A stretch of 64,000 nucleotides of DNA from Ulota crispa (GCA_963920765.1 OY987245.1:7890727-7954726); one strand, 5' to 3'; positions 20,022-33,206 are shown, numbered from the stretch's first letter. Numbers and translations: made by a program. The notes: generated by a model not told the origin, from the letters alone.

Positions 20022-20394
20022 AGGTAGAAGCACCCATAGCCACCAATGCCCCATACCTGACTAGTAAGGTGTGCTATTTCCAACATGAGCAGTGAAAAGT
20101 GTTTTGGAGTGCATTCTTCTGTCCTTTTCAAGGTTGGGACCACAAGTCACATATTCCAAAGTGAAGTAGGAAGTAATGAGTTGAAAATAGTTTGGTTACT
20201 ATTTGAATTGCATGAGTATAGACATTGACCGTGGGTACATAACACTTTTTGATTCCCAAAATTCATAGTAATTTTTAGTTTTGCAAATAAAATTAAAAAG
20301 AATTTGCAATCCCAATATTTCTTATCTTCCTAAATGGTTTGTTTTTAGTTTGTTGCATAATTACTTAAGTTATTGAGCATGGTTGCTTCTGCCT
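20022..20394. mobile_element. TA-flanked AGGTAG-family MITE, subgroup c copy 2
   Basis: Termini are TA-AGGTAGAAGCACCCATAG and ATGGTTGCTTCTGCCT-TA. The interior matches 7,578-7,977. Its right-hand TA also serves as the left-hand TA of the next element. Confidence 0.65.
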
Positions 20395-20396
20395 TA

Positions 20397-20791
20397 AGGT
20401 AGGCGCACCCATAAGCGTGGAAATAAGGGTTTTGGAGTAGGTAAAACAATTGACTAACTTTGAAAAAATTACTGTATGTTAGGAAATGGAAACCAAAAAT
20501 ATTGGCATCAATTTCAAGGTTCCAACTGCAAGCATTTGTTCACAAAGATTTTTCAAAGTCCAAAATCATTAAAATTATAGGAACCATGTGTAAGAGATGT
20601 AAATCACAAGGCTTGTTGGTCCTTAAATAGTGAGATGGGTACTCAAAACCTCATGCTAGTCACACACAACCATCACTTCACCACCCATAACCATCACTCA
20701 ACCACCCACAACCATTTGTTTTTTTATTGATTAGCCCTACCACTGTTAGGTGACGGGCATGGGGACGCAACGCTTATGGATGCTGCTACCT
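20397..20791. mobile_element. TA-flanked AGGTAG-family MITE, subgroup a copy 2
   Basis: The element is 395 bp, from TA-AGGTAGGCGCACCCATAAGC to GCTTATGGATGCTGCTACCT-TA, the clearest termini of the subgroup. It is close in sequence to 19,474-19,864 and directly abuts the subgroup c element to its left. Confidence 0.75.
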
Positions 20792-20793
20792 TA

Positions 20794-21300
20794 TATCAAT
20801 AGTAAGAAACAAGAGAGTAATCCAAAAGTCCTCTCACCAAGAGTATAGCCACCATGGGATGGTCAAATCCCTAGAGATTTCTCAAGGCTCGTTATAATGA
20901 GTGGGCCCGGTCAAATATTGGAAATCCTCCACTGTACACAGAGAGGTTGGGATATTTGCCAAATTTCTAAGAGTTAATAATTTTGGAACCCTCTATCAAA
21001 TTAAAGTTATCAAATTAGCTAGCTCTAACTAATTCATCATGTGGCTTCCTTTTGTTGCTCTCAAGCAAGCTTAAGAAGAGCAAGTTACTCCATGCAAATT
21101 TCTTAAAAAAAAATGATTACTCCTACACTATTTTAATAGTAAAACATAAAGTTACTCTTACAATGACTTACTTTTACACTAATATAGATATTTATTCTAA
21201 AAGCCATTTCAAAAATTGAAACATATTGTTTTTCCAATAATATCCTTTGGTTTTTTTTTACGTAAAATATAGTTAATATTCTAATCCTTTTTTCAAAAGC
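20794..21300. other. intergenic, nothing recognised
   Basis: No open frame, terminus or repeat was recognised here. Confidence 0.5.
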
Positions 21301-21304
21301 TTAT

Positions 21305-21515
21305 TTCATTATGTCCATATTCATTAAGGGTAGTCACACCTTTTGCACCTCATTCTCAATCTTTAGAGAATGGGGACATGGCAACCTCTCCTTGATTTTT
21401 GAAAACCCATTCTTTGAAAATTAAAGAAAAAATTCTCTTTGCTTCCAAAGGAGAAGAATGAGGTGAATAATTCTTTGCACCTTTTTTAGCAATTGCTCCT
21501 CTTGTTTTAACTATG
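21305..21515. repeat. dispersed repeat, copy 1 of 2
   Basis: It matches 31,549-31,760 (shared blocks such as GGGGACATGGCAA, TCTCTCCTTGAT, ATTCTTTGAAAATT and CCAAAGGAGAA). Family and borders are unknown. Confidence 0.5.
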
Positions 21516-21903
21516 AACGTTGTTTTTTGAGCCGTGAGCCATGAGCCTTAATTTTTGAGGAAAATTTTAAGTTTTCCCAAAATTGTGTGAAAACTGAAAA
21601 GAGACCTAAAACCGTGTTGTAAACATAATCAAAATGAAAATAAAAAATCAATAATACAAAAATATTGAACATTTTTGAAAGGCAAGATATAAGTTGATAA
21701 AGAAATATGAAATCATAATTGAATAGAAAATTTGTCAACTTAATTTATTTAACTTAATGGTGTTTAGAATTTCTTGAAAATCAAGGGTAACACTAAGCTA
21801 CATAGCCATCAAAAACAAGATAAAAGCAAATAAACTTAGAGAAATAAAAAAGCAACATAGAGAAACTAGTATGACTAGTGTCCTATGGACACAGTAGCCA
21901 TTG

Positions 21904-22015
21904 ACTTGGGCTCTCAAATTCAAGACTTGAGCTTTCAATTTCACAACTTGAGCTTTCAATTTCACAACTTGAGCTCTTGATTCATGCTTAACCTTCACAG
22001 CTTGAGCTCTCAATC
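21904..22015. repeat. 21-bp tandem repeat
   Basis: A unit like ACTTGAGCTTTCAATTTCAC recurs at 21,904, 21,925, 21,946 and 21,967, with a decayed fifth copy near 22,000. It would encode a seven-residue repeat on the minus strand, but nothing suggests a gene. Confidence 0.75.
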
Positions 22016-23232
22016 CATGCTATGTATGAGTTATTTTGCAAAAACTAATTCCCATGAAGAACCATCTAGTTTACTAAATTTGGTCATGATCACCATAACA
22101 TGAAAATATTTTAGAAGGAATTTTGAATTTTTTTGGAAATATTTGTTTGAAACAAAGATGTGCATATGGATGTCTCCTACATATATATACAATCAAATCT
22201 CAAAAATTTGTCACCAATGTTTTTTAATCAACTTTCTTGTAAAACTATGATTTTGACACAAAACAATTTACCAAAAATAGGATTTTGGTTTTCAGTAACT
22301 GAAATTTGGTATACTTGATCATGATTGCACGAGGATCACATACAAAAAATCTGAGGATAAAATGCCAATTATATTTTGGCACTATACAGTGGAGATATCA
22401 AAAAAAACTTGGCATCAAAGCAAACATTGAGACAATTTTGTGAGTCCATTACATTCAGTAGCACTAGTGAAAGCTGCCCTCTCTCCAAAAGAATGGTGTG
22501 GAATATTCCACACTATTTCATCCATTGGATGGAATATTGTTGAATATTCCACACCATTCTTTAGCTATAGGGACACTTGGCTGAATTTGTCAAAGAGTTT
22601 ATGAAAATGAGGCTCAGTTTTGTGCACATATGTTGATGTGGGGACCCAGCCATGTCAGAAAAAAACAAAAACAAAAACAAACAATAATAGAAAAAAGAAA
22701 AAACTTTTTTTTGGATCAAAAAAACCTTTTTTTGTCAAGATGAAGTTTGTGGATGATACTTGAAGAGAGGGAAATTGAGGTAGCTTCTTGAGAAGCTACT
22801 AAATGTATATCAATTCCTAGACTATTATTATTTACAATCTATAAATTATCTGAGCTTTTGACTTGTTTGTTAAGTTAATATTATTGGTGTTACATGTTTA
22901 AAAAAAAAAAAAACCTTTCAACCTTACTTTTTCTATCACATCCAAAAGGACAACACAAAAAACATTTGGTCTATGTGACCGTTGTCACCTTGAATACAAA
23001 GGGGTGGGGAGGGAGACAAAAAGACAATTGAAATGAACCCCTATGAATATTTTTAAATTTAAATCTGAAATTTTAAACTAGAAGAGATATAGATTGACAT
23101 GGAAAGACATATACATTGAGTTCCCACTTAAAATCTCACCACTATTCATTTACCTTGGTAAATGGGTTTACAAGACTCAATATTACTATTGAGATTTTCC
23201 AACCTAGCACCTTAAACAGAGCAAATGTGCGG
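22016..23232. other. intergenic with one short perfect inverted repeat
   Basis: Perfect 21-bp inverted arms (AAAGAATGGTGTGGAATATTC and its complement) lie at 22,488-22,508 and 22,542-22,562. The rest is AT-rich with long A runs, and no gene is supported. Confidence 0.6.
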
Positions 23233-23234
23233 TA

Positions 23235-23967
23235 AGGTAGGAATATTCATAAGCATCAGTGTCCTCATATCCGTCACCTCTGAAATCTTGGAAAATCTGT
23301 GGAAGTGAATAGATATAATGACAAGGATGTACAACATGTGAACATGATATCTTAAAAGTGGTTATGGGTGCAATGGCAGTTTGCTCTTTAAAAATTCATA
23401 ACTTATTTTCACAATATCCAAATAATACATTCAAAAGCACAAACTCATTTTTTTCTGTTCCTAATAGGAACCTATAATATAATTTGGGGGATTGATATGT
23501 CTACCACACCCTTTCAAGTATTGTACCACACCCCCGGGGTAAATTTTAGATTTCTACCATCAAATAGTTGAACTTGGTAATTTGGAATTTAGATTTGGAC
23601 TTACAGATCGTGATTTAGTCTAGAATCATAAAAAGGTCCTAATTGAACAACACCCAATGAAAAAGCTTATCTTTTTTATAAACAAAAGTAAAAGTAATAC
23701 TTCTCCCCTGAGTGAAGCTTTTTCATTGGGTGTTGTTCAATTACAACCCTTTTTTTTATGGTTCTAATTTAAATCACGATCTCTAAGTCCAAATCTAAAT
23801 TCCAAATTCTCAAATTCAACTATTCAATGGTAGAAATCTAAAATTTACGTTAGGGTGTGGTACAATACTTAAAAGAGTGTGGTAGACATACCAATCCCTT
23901 ATAATTTGCTAGATGTTTATCATCATGTTCAAAACCCTTAGTTTGACGTTTATGGGTGCTCCTACCT
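23235..23967. mobile_element. TA-flanked AGGTAG-family MITE, subgroup b copy 1, split by a foldback
   Basis: Termini are TA-AGGTAGGAATATTCATAAGC and TATGGGTGCTCCTACCT-TA. In reverse orientation its two outer parts match the uninterrupted 314-315-bp relatives at 35,315-35,629 and 40,887-41,200. The extra length is the foldback at 23,487-23,900. Confidence 0.75.
23487..23900. mobile_element. 414-bp foldback inserted inside a MITE
   Basis: The two halves are inverted copies, from GGGGATTGATATGTCTACCA to TGGTAGACATACCAATCCC, with the centre near 23,690. ATAATTTG flanks it on both sides (23,479-23,486 and 23,901-23,908), an 8-bp target duplication such as hAT-type elements make. The host MITE's uninterrupted relatives show the empty site. 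Decayed relatives lie near 1,544-1,850 and 6,590-6,760. Confidence 0.7.
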
Positions 23968-24468
23968 TACATAGAGCCGTTCAACATGACCAAAGATTCT
24001 GGCGAGATTCGCAGAGAACCTTGCTGCTCCGGAGCATCTGCGACGCGAATGCGTTGTGCGGTCCACAATGTCATGCATCCTACAGGGACAGCCTTGCAGG
24101 CGGCGTTGGGTGGCAGGAGAATTGTCAGTCACACTTGGCACATTCAAGCATTCGAGATCCCCAAAGCTTTAACTTTGCGACACAGTCTCACCGGAGCGGC
24201 ACTGAATTTGCCGTTTGCAAGGCATGACCAAACAACCAAGCCCATGGTTGCTTGGTGATCGATCCTACCCTTCAAACTTTTGTACGTAGCCGTGGATCAT
24301 CTCAACGTTGCTCGGCCCCACCCAATTGCGCCATGGCCACTAAAAAATCCGATCCTAACAGCTTTTGTTATAAACCTGCTCTGATTCTGATCAGCGTCGG
24401 TCTTTCTCCGGCATTCATTCATTCATTCTTTCAGTCACAGGGCTCAGTTTGTTGTGAAGCTTTGAGAG

Positions 24469-27400
24469 ATGGCGTTCGTCGAGTGGCTTGAGAAGATGAA
24501 GGTGCATGCGGCGATGGTGCTGAAGGGCGCTGGCTATGGTGGCTACTTTGTGCTCACCAAAGCTTCCTTGTCTGATGGCGTGGACCCGTTTCTGTTCTCC
24601 ACTTACCGCGATGGAATTGGCTTCCTTACCCTCTTTTTCTACGCGTCTTTCCTTGAAAGGTTTCCACCTACTTCTCTTGCTCAATTCCACTGATCAAATA
24701 ATTCGTACTTCGTCTTTTTTTGATACTCCCTCTGTCTCAGAAAGAAACCTGTGTTTGAAGAAGTTTTGAGGGGTTAAGAAATATTACCAACAAATTGTAA
24801 TTGGAAGTTATTGGATATTAGGTTTAAACTATTCCAAACACAATTTAATTTTTTTGAAAAATTAATTTTTTCTAAAAAGGAAAGGAATTTAGTGTCAAAG
24901 TTTTGAAATTTCAAATGTTTTGTTATTGTTGCTGAAAATTAGAAAAAAGATTGATATGAAGTGTTTTAATGCAATTGTAAGTAAAGAACAAGTTAGCCTA
25001 GCTGCCCAAGTTGTCCCATCTATCAAAAAATCAAATCTTAATTTTGATACTATTGATGATTCTAGGTTAATGATAGACACAATTTGCAATCAAAAATCAC
25101 TAAATCAAGTTTGCAATGCTAACATTAGCAATTAATGAGCATATAATGCCCAAAAATTATCACCAAACATGCCAAGCAATTAATGTTTATTTTAGAGATA
25201 AGCATAGATTTTTTTTTTTTTTGACAAAAATAAAGTCAACATACAAACACGGGTTTTTTTAGACAAAAAATAAGTCAAAATACGGGGTTTTTTTTTTTGA
25301 GACAGAGGGAGTACTAATTAGAAGAGGATTCCAACGCACTAAAGAACTCGTTATTTGGATATTGCACGTGAAAGTTACAAAGATCCAAAGTTTTCTTTGT
25401 AGTGTCCTAATTGAGCAGTTGTTGAGGTAGGCAATATCCTTTTAATCAAATATGTAGCTGTTTTTCTTAGGGAAATTTGATGGATATCCCTGAAGTTTGC
25501 AATATTTGTAAAGATACCCCTAGTTTTTTAAGAGATTGCACATATATCTTTGATATTTCAGAGGAGCATCTCATGGTAGTTTTGTTAAATGCCTTTTAGG
25601 GCTTGGTGGGATTCATGGTAGTTTTGCAATTTTTGTTTTTGGTTCTTTTGTTCCATCTTTCTGTGCTGCTATGCCTTGAACATTAAGGCTTTCATTGCAA
25701 AATTGAGAAACAATGATTTTGAAGTAGCAAAGTAACTATGGCAAGGGTATTTGTGCAATTTCTGAAAAAACCAGGGGCATTTATACAAATATCACAAACT
25801 TCAAGGGTATCCATCAAATATTCCCTTCTTTATGGTTTTATGGAGGCAACTTTAGAGCTTGGGACATTGAAAAGCTTCAAGTTTTTTGTTAGTAGATTGT
25901 ATTGGTTTTTAGGATTAAGCTTATGGTGCTGTGGATGGCAGGGAACATTGGCCGAAGATGACGCTTGAAGTTGCAGGTATTATTGTAGCCATGGCAGTCA
26001 TTGGGTATGTTAATTGCACCCATTTTCTTCATATCCAAGCTAAACTAGCACCGAGTTCATGTTTGTTGGCACAGGTGAAGACATAATCCACGTCTTTGCG
26101 CTTGGAAAGTATTACGTATTATTGATTTTGATGCTTTGGTTTGGATATTTATATGTCTTAACATTCATTTTCACAAGTGCAGGGTTTACATGCAGCAAAT
26201 GTTATTCCTATTTGGATTGCAATTCACCAACGTGATATTTTCTTCAATTGTGTTGAATTGCGTCCCAGGCTGGGCTTTCCTCATAGCAGTGATATTCCGG
26301 TGAGTTCTACAACTTTATACATCACAAGCTTCTTTTGTTGACCTTCAGAATTGCAACTGTTCGGGGTTACCCTGCAATACTTCCTCTGCTGGAAGTACTT
26401 GGGGTTGAAAAATGAGGTGTAAATTCACATTTGATTGACCAGAAAATCAAATTAGATCTAAGAATCTGCATGTGATGCTGTCAGGGTTGAAGAAGTTTCT
26501 ATAAAGAGGAGAGATGGACAATCCAAAGTGCTAGGCATCTTGTTCTGTGTGGCTGGAGCAATGATTCTGACGCTTTACAAGGGTTTTATCATCTTCGGAG
26601 ATTCTACACCCATGTCTCCTCCTACTTCTGGAGTTTCTGTTGGCACGTTGTTCTCAGCTTTGCAAGGGTGGGAAATTGATTCATGGACATTCGGTGCACT
26701 TTGCCTGCTTGCCTGTAGCTTATGTATCGGCATGTTCATCAATATACAGGTTCCCCTTAGCCCTTGCCACTCTGAAATCCTAGGCCTCTGCTCATGTTCA
26801 TCAAGTTTAGATTCCAGCTTGGATTATTGTTTTCTAAATATGGTTTTTTCATTAGATAGAGGAGTGTTGACGATATGAGCCAGGTTTTCTCGTCGTAACA
26901 CGCTGGTAATGATTCATTTGCGGTGAGTTTTGCAGACTCTAGCTCTGAAAAGATTTCCTGCTCCGTTCACGTTGATGGGCTTGACAAGTCTGCTCGGGGC
27001 TTTCATGTTTGGAGCCACGGCGTTTTTCAGGGTGGAGGCCTCAGAGTGGATTCTACAACCTGGACCAATTCTCATTGCAGCCGTATATGCAGTAAGTCTG
27101 CATTGCACTTTACTTTTCAAGGTTTCCCTTCACTCTGAATGACTTTTTTGATGTAGAAGTACATACCGCACATATCCCTTGGCAGCTTATTCACGTTATG
27201 ATTACTGCAACTCTCTTGACCAGTTAGTATCTATACTAAATACTGCATTTAGGTTTCCTTAACAATCAGATTTGCCTTACCCTGGAAATTTACCTCATGA
27301 CTCATCACTTGGCCACTTGGAGGCGCGTTCAGATCTTCAGATATTTGGATTTCAAATGGTTTACAACCTGGACGCCGCTAGTTTGTTTTTCTGCAGCTTT

Positions 27401-28526
27401 ATTGTTGCCAGGCCCTTTAAAAGTTGTTTATTGCAGTTTGTATTGATGAAAGTTAATGTAGTTCAGTAAGTATTTATGTAGTGTAAAATGTCGAGAAGTT
27501 AGTGTGGGGCAACCCAACTGCAATATTTAGTGTACTTAAAACATCCGAAGCATGTTTCCACTCTTCATGAAATTCTTTTGCATCCGTTACTTTGAGAATC
27601 AAAATCAGCATCGCATTAAGCAACGATTGGCTGGGTGCCTAACCTTGATTGTTTTTGCACTTTCATACATCTTAGATTGGCTCTTTTTAGTGTTTTTTAA
27701 GCGCCAGCAGGAGACTTTAAAAGAGAAATATTGTGATATGTGTATGCAATTGTGAGCTGCAGGGAGTAGTGGCATCAGGGCTGTGCCTCTTTTTGTCAGC
27801 TTGGGTTAACCACAAAAGCGGTCCCATTTTAGTTGCGGCCTACACTCCAACATCGACCCTTTTTTCCACATTCTTTGGTGCCGTCTTCCTCAACAGTGCA
27901 CTTTATTTTGGAAGGTATGATTCGGGGGGTACTCAGTATTGTTTTTCGCGACTGTGATGCCGGATTTTTTAGCCCTTTTCTGATTACTGGCGAGGTGCAC
28001 TTCTTGGTCCTTATTTCTATCTACACTAAACACTGGAAATTTTCTGTGGGTGAAACTATATCCTTGTTGAGTTTCTTCCTCTAGCTTTAAGTTCTGTTTC
28101 AGTTAATGGCCAAAATGAAAGAAAAGTGCATCAGTATAACACCATGTATGATTTAATCTTCATCACACTGGAAATTCTGGTTGTTGTAGTATACATGGTG
28201 TAGAGTTTAGTGTGGTCTACAGTAGTTGCACGTTTTGGTGCACCTTGTGACTGTTGTTAGCTTCTAAAAGTAACGGAACACGTGTCAACCAGTGATTTGC
28301 TTGAGCTCATGCTAGTTGCAGACTATGACATAGATTAACACATGGTGTTTGTTGCAGTGTACTTGGAGCAATTGCAGTTCTGATTGGTTTATTTCTGGTG
28401 ATTTGGGGAACAAGAGAAAGCTTACGTTTGAAAGGTCTTTCACCTGAAATCCCGACGCATGTGAAACAACGATCTGCAGAGACCGCAAAGCCAGCTTCAC
28501 TCTTGGTCGAGCCTTTGTTATCGTAA
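24469..28526 (+). CDS. WAT1-related (MtN21/EamA-type) membrane transporter, copy 2
   Basis: Seven exons in the same phases as copy 1 encode 370 residues: 24,469-24,659, 25,942-26,004, 26,183-26,299, 26,485-26,749, 26,936-27,091, 27,763-27,914 and 28,358-28,526. Exon 4 is one codon longer (an extra Pro in the MSPPTSG loop). All splice sites and the reading frame are intact, so this is a working duplicate, not a pseudogene. Differences from copy 1 are mostly in the first exons (for example EKMKVHAAMVLKGAGYGG and YMQQMLFLFGLQFTN). Exons 5 and 6 and their flanking introns are almost identical to copy 1, which points to recent gene conversion. The proposed role is as for copy 1: a drug/metabolite-superfamily carrier of unknown substrate. 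Intron 1 holds a Stowaway-like element and an older foldback. Confidence 0.93.
24726..25311. mobile_element. Stowaway-like (Tc1/mariner) MITE in intron 1 of WAT1 copy 2
   Basis: The termini CTCCCTCTGTCTCAGAAAGA and TTTTTGAGACAGAGGGAG are inverted, with TA on both sides (24,724-24,725 and 25,312-25,313). CTCCCTC-starting termini with a TA target are the Stowaway signature. At about 586 bp it is long for the group. Copy 1 of the gene lacks it at the same point, so it arrived after the duplication. It does not touch an exon or splice site. Confidence 0.8.
25469..25826. repeat. foldback element in intron 1 of WAT1 copy 2
   Basis: This is the counterpart of the foldback at 15,424-15,790, with complementary arms around TTTGATGGATATCC and GGGTATCCATCAAATATTCCC. 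It shows the same element in both gene copies. Confidence 0.65.
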
Positions 28527-29525
28527 GAGAACTCTCTCGACTGCTTTTATGTTGAGACATGAAAACAGTTTTGTATATTTAGTAGGCAATTTTGATGTGC
28601 AGATTAAGTAGGTGCTCCCTTTATACATAATTTTATCCTTGTGGTTCAGAAGTAAGGAGAGGAATAGATGTTGTAATGTTGCAGAAGGCTTTTGCGGTGA
28701 ATCTTTGGATGTGATATTTGTAAATTTTTAGCAGAACTGAGAAGGCTTTGATCTGTACATAGTGGTTTCTGTAGAACATCACGAGGTTTTTCCTTTCTTT
28801 GCTATATGGTGAATACACTTAAAATCTTATAAGTCTTTGCAGCTTGAATATCTGTTCTGCTAGTGTCATTCCAACCACATGACTTTGTATGTCCTAGATG
28901 CTTGCTTGAGATGTCTTGTGGATGAAATATTTTGTTGCTCAAAGAATTTGGATTGGTGGGTTTTTGAGTAGTTTATGAGAGAACGTGTTCAATGTTGAGT
29001 GCTTCCAACATTGTAATGGGATGGGAGGGTTGATTTGAAACGTTAGAAGTGATGAGTACTTGAAACCCTAATTTGAAGAAGATGAGTTTTCAATATTGGA
29101 ATCATGAAAATGAATTTTTCATTATTGCGCAAGATAGGGAGATTGGTTCTTTGATGTTGAAAATCATTGTTCTTGCTTAGGATAATGCTTCAGGTGAGTA
29201 CCTACTTTGGACTTTATAACAAATTATTACTTATTTATGTAAGATCCAAATAATATATAATTTCTTGCATTGGAATTCTCTGTATACGAAGGACCCAAGG
29301 TACAACTGGATTCAATTTAGCCCTCCATTTTGTTCAGGAAGTGCCATTTGTACCATCGTCTTAGACTGCTTTCATGTCATCCTAGAGTTTGACATTAAAA
29401 TTTCACAGAACTTATAAACACTTTTTGATTTGTTTGGAAATGTTTTAAGATTTGTTTCAACTGAACAATTCCCACATGAGTTGTTTCTGGAGGTACTGCA
29501 AACCTCAAAACCTTTTTCAACTCAC

Positions 29526-31548
29526 ATCTAACTAGTTTAATTTTGTTTTAAATGACTTTTAGTTGTAGGTTCATTCATATGCTTCGAGAGCAAGGTTTTA
29601 GTCCGGACTCAAATAGGGCATTTGGGGCAAGAGTCCTTTCCTGACGTCCATGGTGCTTCAATTGGGTTATCTTGATCGAGCCATTGTTCAATTCTGAATT
29701 GTTAACTTTTAAAGGACTGATGGGTCACTGTGGTAGCTACTTGTAGCAGTTTACAGTGTATTTTGCACATGGGCACCAGTAGTATTGTTTCAGAAAGTTG
29801 GAAAAGTCAATAGCTCAAGCTGATCCCATGAAAATTGCATTAAGAGCAGCTTGGGACCTAACATCGTGATTTTGAATTTTCTCACAACTTGGGGTACCTA
29901 AAAATATGAGTGTATTTGATGGATTTTTTTTTGCCTTCCATGATGCACTACATGTTTATGATCACTTCTAGATAAAAATTAGATGGAAAACAAATTTTCT
30001 CTAGGTACAGGAACTTTTTTAGAGCCAAAGGATGATTTTTGTCTTTTTGGACATTTAGGGGTTAAACACTTTTGAGCAATCTCCTTATTATAAATGTTAG
30101 AGATTAGAGATTTTTATAACACATATAAGGTTCTAATACCTATAGAAGGTTAGCAATAGCTTGATGTAATTCACCAAAGCCAAAAATATCTTTTAAACAA
30201 TTTTTGCATAATTGTGAATGTTGATAATAAAAAAAGTTGTTTAACATTTTTTACATAATTGTCAATGAAATGTTTGGATTTTGGAATAAGTCCAATTTTG
30301 ATTAAATAATTTTTAAGATGTTTGCAAGATATGATGTTGTAAAATAGTATGTATGCATATTGCATTTACAAGTGCACATGATGGGTCTAAAATGCTTTTG
30401 GTGTAAAATGCTTGCAAATATTGGCCATTCCCAATTATACAAATTTGTGGTCTTCCATTTCATAAATATGTTGACAAATGTCAATGTGCTAGACAATTTT
30501 TGTGGCTTTGTATATAACCTCGCATGTAACAAGCTTGAAAGGAGAATATTCAATATTCATAAGAACATCAATACTACTAAAATCACAAGACCCTTTGTAA
30601 TATTGCATCTCAACCTTGTAATATCACGTCTCTAATCTGTGTGATATTATCACATAGATAGAATTTAAAAACTTACTACATTTTTTACTTTGCTTTCTAT
30701 CTAACATGTAATGTCCTAATAAAATTCTAATGATGAATGCATAGCGTAGTAAGCACCACCCTCTAGTTAGATACTAAAATTAGAATACATTAATATTTTA
30801 ATATAATTTAGAGAATTAACTATAATCATTCCTTGCAAATCAACTCCCTTGTAAGCATTTGTATATTTTCTAAGAATAACTTGCAACTAGCAACCAATAT
30901 TTCATTTTTATAACCTTGCATTGAGGGGGATTGGTGGTCGCTAACACATTTGTTTGCTAAATTATAGTACTTGTAAATTAAGATCTCATTGCACATCCAC
31001 TTTTAAAGCAAATAAAAAATTGGCCACATTTCACTTTTTGTTCTTAAATTTGATTTTGGCCTTCAAAATGACTTTTTCTCCTTCTAAAAATGATAATGGA
31101 AGCTCAACTATTCATAATACAGTAGCATTTTGCCATGTTTATGGCATATAGTTGTTTGCTTTTATTTATACATGTGGTAAACTTCTCAGGTCACAATAAA
31201 CTTGTTTTGAACTTGGCATGTATTTCCTTTATTGTTTCTTCACGAATACATGGTAACCTCAATTCTTCATCAAAAGATCTAATTGTTTTTCACAACTTAT
31301 CCCTTCATTTCTAATTAGTTTGTGGACATTCAAACTTTTTTCTTAAGTGTAATTTGATTTGTGTTACACTTTTGAAAAATCATAGAATTGTTGAATTTTT
31401 GGGAGATTTTGCTCTAAAATCTAGTAAAATCTAGAGCTTAGATATAAATGTCCTAAATTCTATTTCACAAGCATAGGTGTATGTAATACACGTGAAGGGA
31501 TAGAAAACATGTGATTCTTCATCTTAACAAAATGTATGTTAAACATTA
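29526..31548. other. intergenic; one lone PiggyBac-like right end
   Basis: A short continuation of the duplicated segment runs to about 29,625. GGACATTTAGGGG-TTAA at about 30,049-30,065 looks like a right terminus of the TTAA family, but no left partner was found. Otherwise AT-rich without a gene. Confidence 0.5.
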
Positions 31549-31770
31549 CGTACGCCCATGTTTATTAGAGGTAGTAACACCTTCTTCACCTCATTCCCAA
31601 TCTTTAAAAAATGGGGACATGGCAATCTCTCCTTGATGTTTAAAAACATATTCTTTGAAAATTGAAAAAAACTTTCTTCACCTCCAAAGGAGAAAAACAA
31701 GATGAATAAATCTTTGCACACTTTTTAACTATTGCTCCTTGTGTTTTCATAGTTGCTCCTCTTGCTTTAA
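31549..31770. repeat. dispersed repeat, copy 2 of 2
   Basis: It matches 21,305-21,515 in the same orientation. Additional sequence to about 31,900 has no partner in the window. Confidence 0.5.
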
Positions 31771-33204
31771 CATTCTTCATTCTCCATCCCTCACCACCCA
31801 CGAAAGGGGAATCACATATTCTTCATGGAAAGGTACTCACTTTGGCTCCTATATCCACTCCTAACCTTCTCATTCTTCAAAGAAGTTTCCATATTGGAGA
31901 AGGTATCACGAAGCTTGAATTCCATTTTGGGCATTTAGAACCGCTTATGTAGAGCTGCCAAAAATAGTGCAAAGAGCTTCTGAAATGGTTCACATTTTCT
32001 ATGTTCAAAAATTGTCCTTGTGGATGCACGGTTTTAGAGACTCAACATAGTGACAAGAGTTATTGCTTAGTGTGCTTATAATTGGTCATAATCATTTTGA
32101 CTTTTGTCTTTGGGTTAAATATAGATATATGTCATACTAAAATAAACAAAACATGTTTTCAATCATAATTTGAGTATCAAAATATGAAACGGGTGCTTGC
32201 ACGCTTTAAGGGTCTTACTAGAGCATTCTCAGCTTTATGGTGGTTATTTTTTGGACTCATGTGCCTTCTTTACAAGTTGCCTTTGAATCATGAGTGCTAC
32301 AACCTATGATCAAGAATAGCTAGCTGTACGCCTTGTGCTTTGATAAATTGTAGTTAATTCATATCAACTCAAAAAGAATCAATTTAACCCCTAAACGCCT
32401 AATTGACTATTTTTTGGTTGTTGCCCTTTTTTTGGGGTTGCTCGAGATGATTTAAAAAAAAAATAGAAATAAAAAAATCATTTTCATACATGAAAGCAAG
32501 TCTACTTTCCAACCCAATTTGAATCATGTCAATCCAAGTTAAACCCCACCAAGGAGAATTTCCCAAAAAAAACACTTCAATATTTGCTAGTGTTATAGAA
32601 TTTACTATTTTGGGAAACTAATGATGTTCTCTTCTTCAAAAAAAAAACATTTTTTATTTTTAAAATAGAATGTCAATTTATAACCAATCATACCAAATTT
32701 TGTATTCCATGAATAAAATTTGTAATTTTGATGAATATGGAATGGTAAATCAACTTCTAAATTCATTAAATAAGAGTCCAAAACTTGTTTTGAATGTTTG
32801 ACAATGTAGATAATTACTAAACATCATGATTCTTATTTTCTCTTTAGAAGCAACCTTCATCAAAGTTACAAAAGTATCATTTTATAATACATCTAAGTAT
32901 AAATATACAATATGAAAAAATACAGTAAACTAAAAGAAGTAAAAGAAAGTAATTAAAAAAAGAAATGGAAAGCTCAATATGTGACCTTGTTAGTAACACT
33001 GCTTTACTTTTACTGAGTATAAAAATAAAATAGTAGAAGAATAGATCAAAGTATAAAAAATAAAAGAAAGTCATAAAAATAGAAATAGAAATGGTAGTGT
33101 GTGGCCTTGCCTTATCACTTGGTGACTTCAAAATAAATAAAATCCAATTTTGGGCAGGTGAGCACTTGGCAATCTTGGCAATGTTGTGTCCACTACTTCC
33201 TATG
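31771..33204. other. AT-rich intergenic, nothing recognised
   Basis: The open frame on the minus strand at 32,877-33,218 is low-complexity Phe/Tyr/Ile sequence and is not supported as a gene. Confidence 0.5.
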
Positions 33205-33206
33205 TA

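Larger units (their letters stand above)
23970..29525 (+). repeat. segmental tandem duplication, copy 2
   Basis: This is the direct counterpart of 14,540-19,470. The left limit is immediately right of the split MITE. It is longer mainly because of the Stowaway-like insertion in intron 1. Confidence 0.9.
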
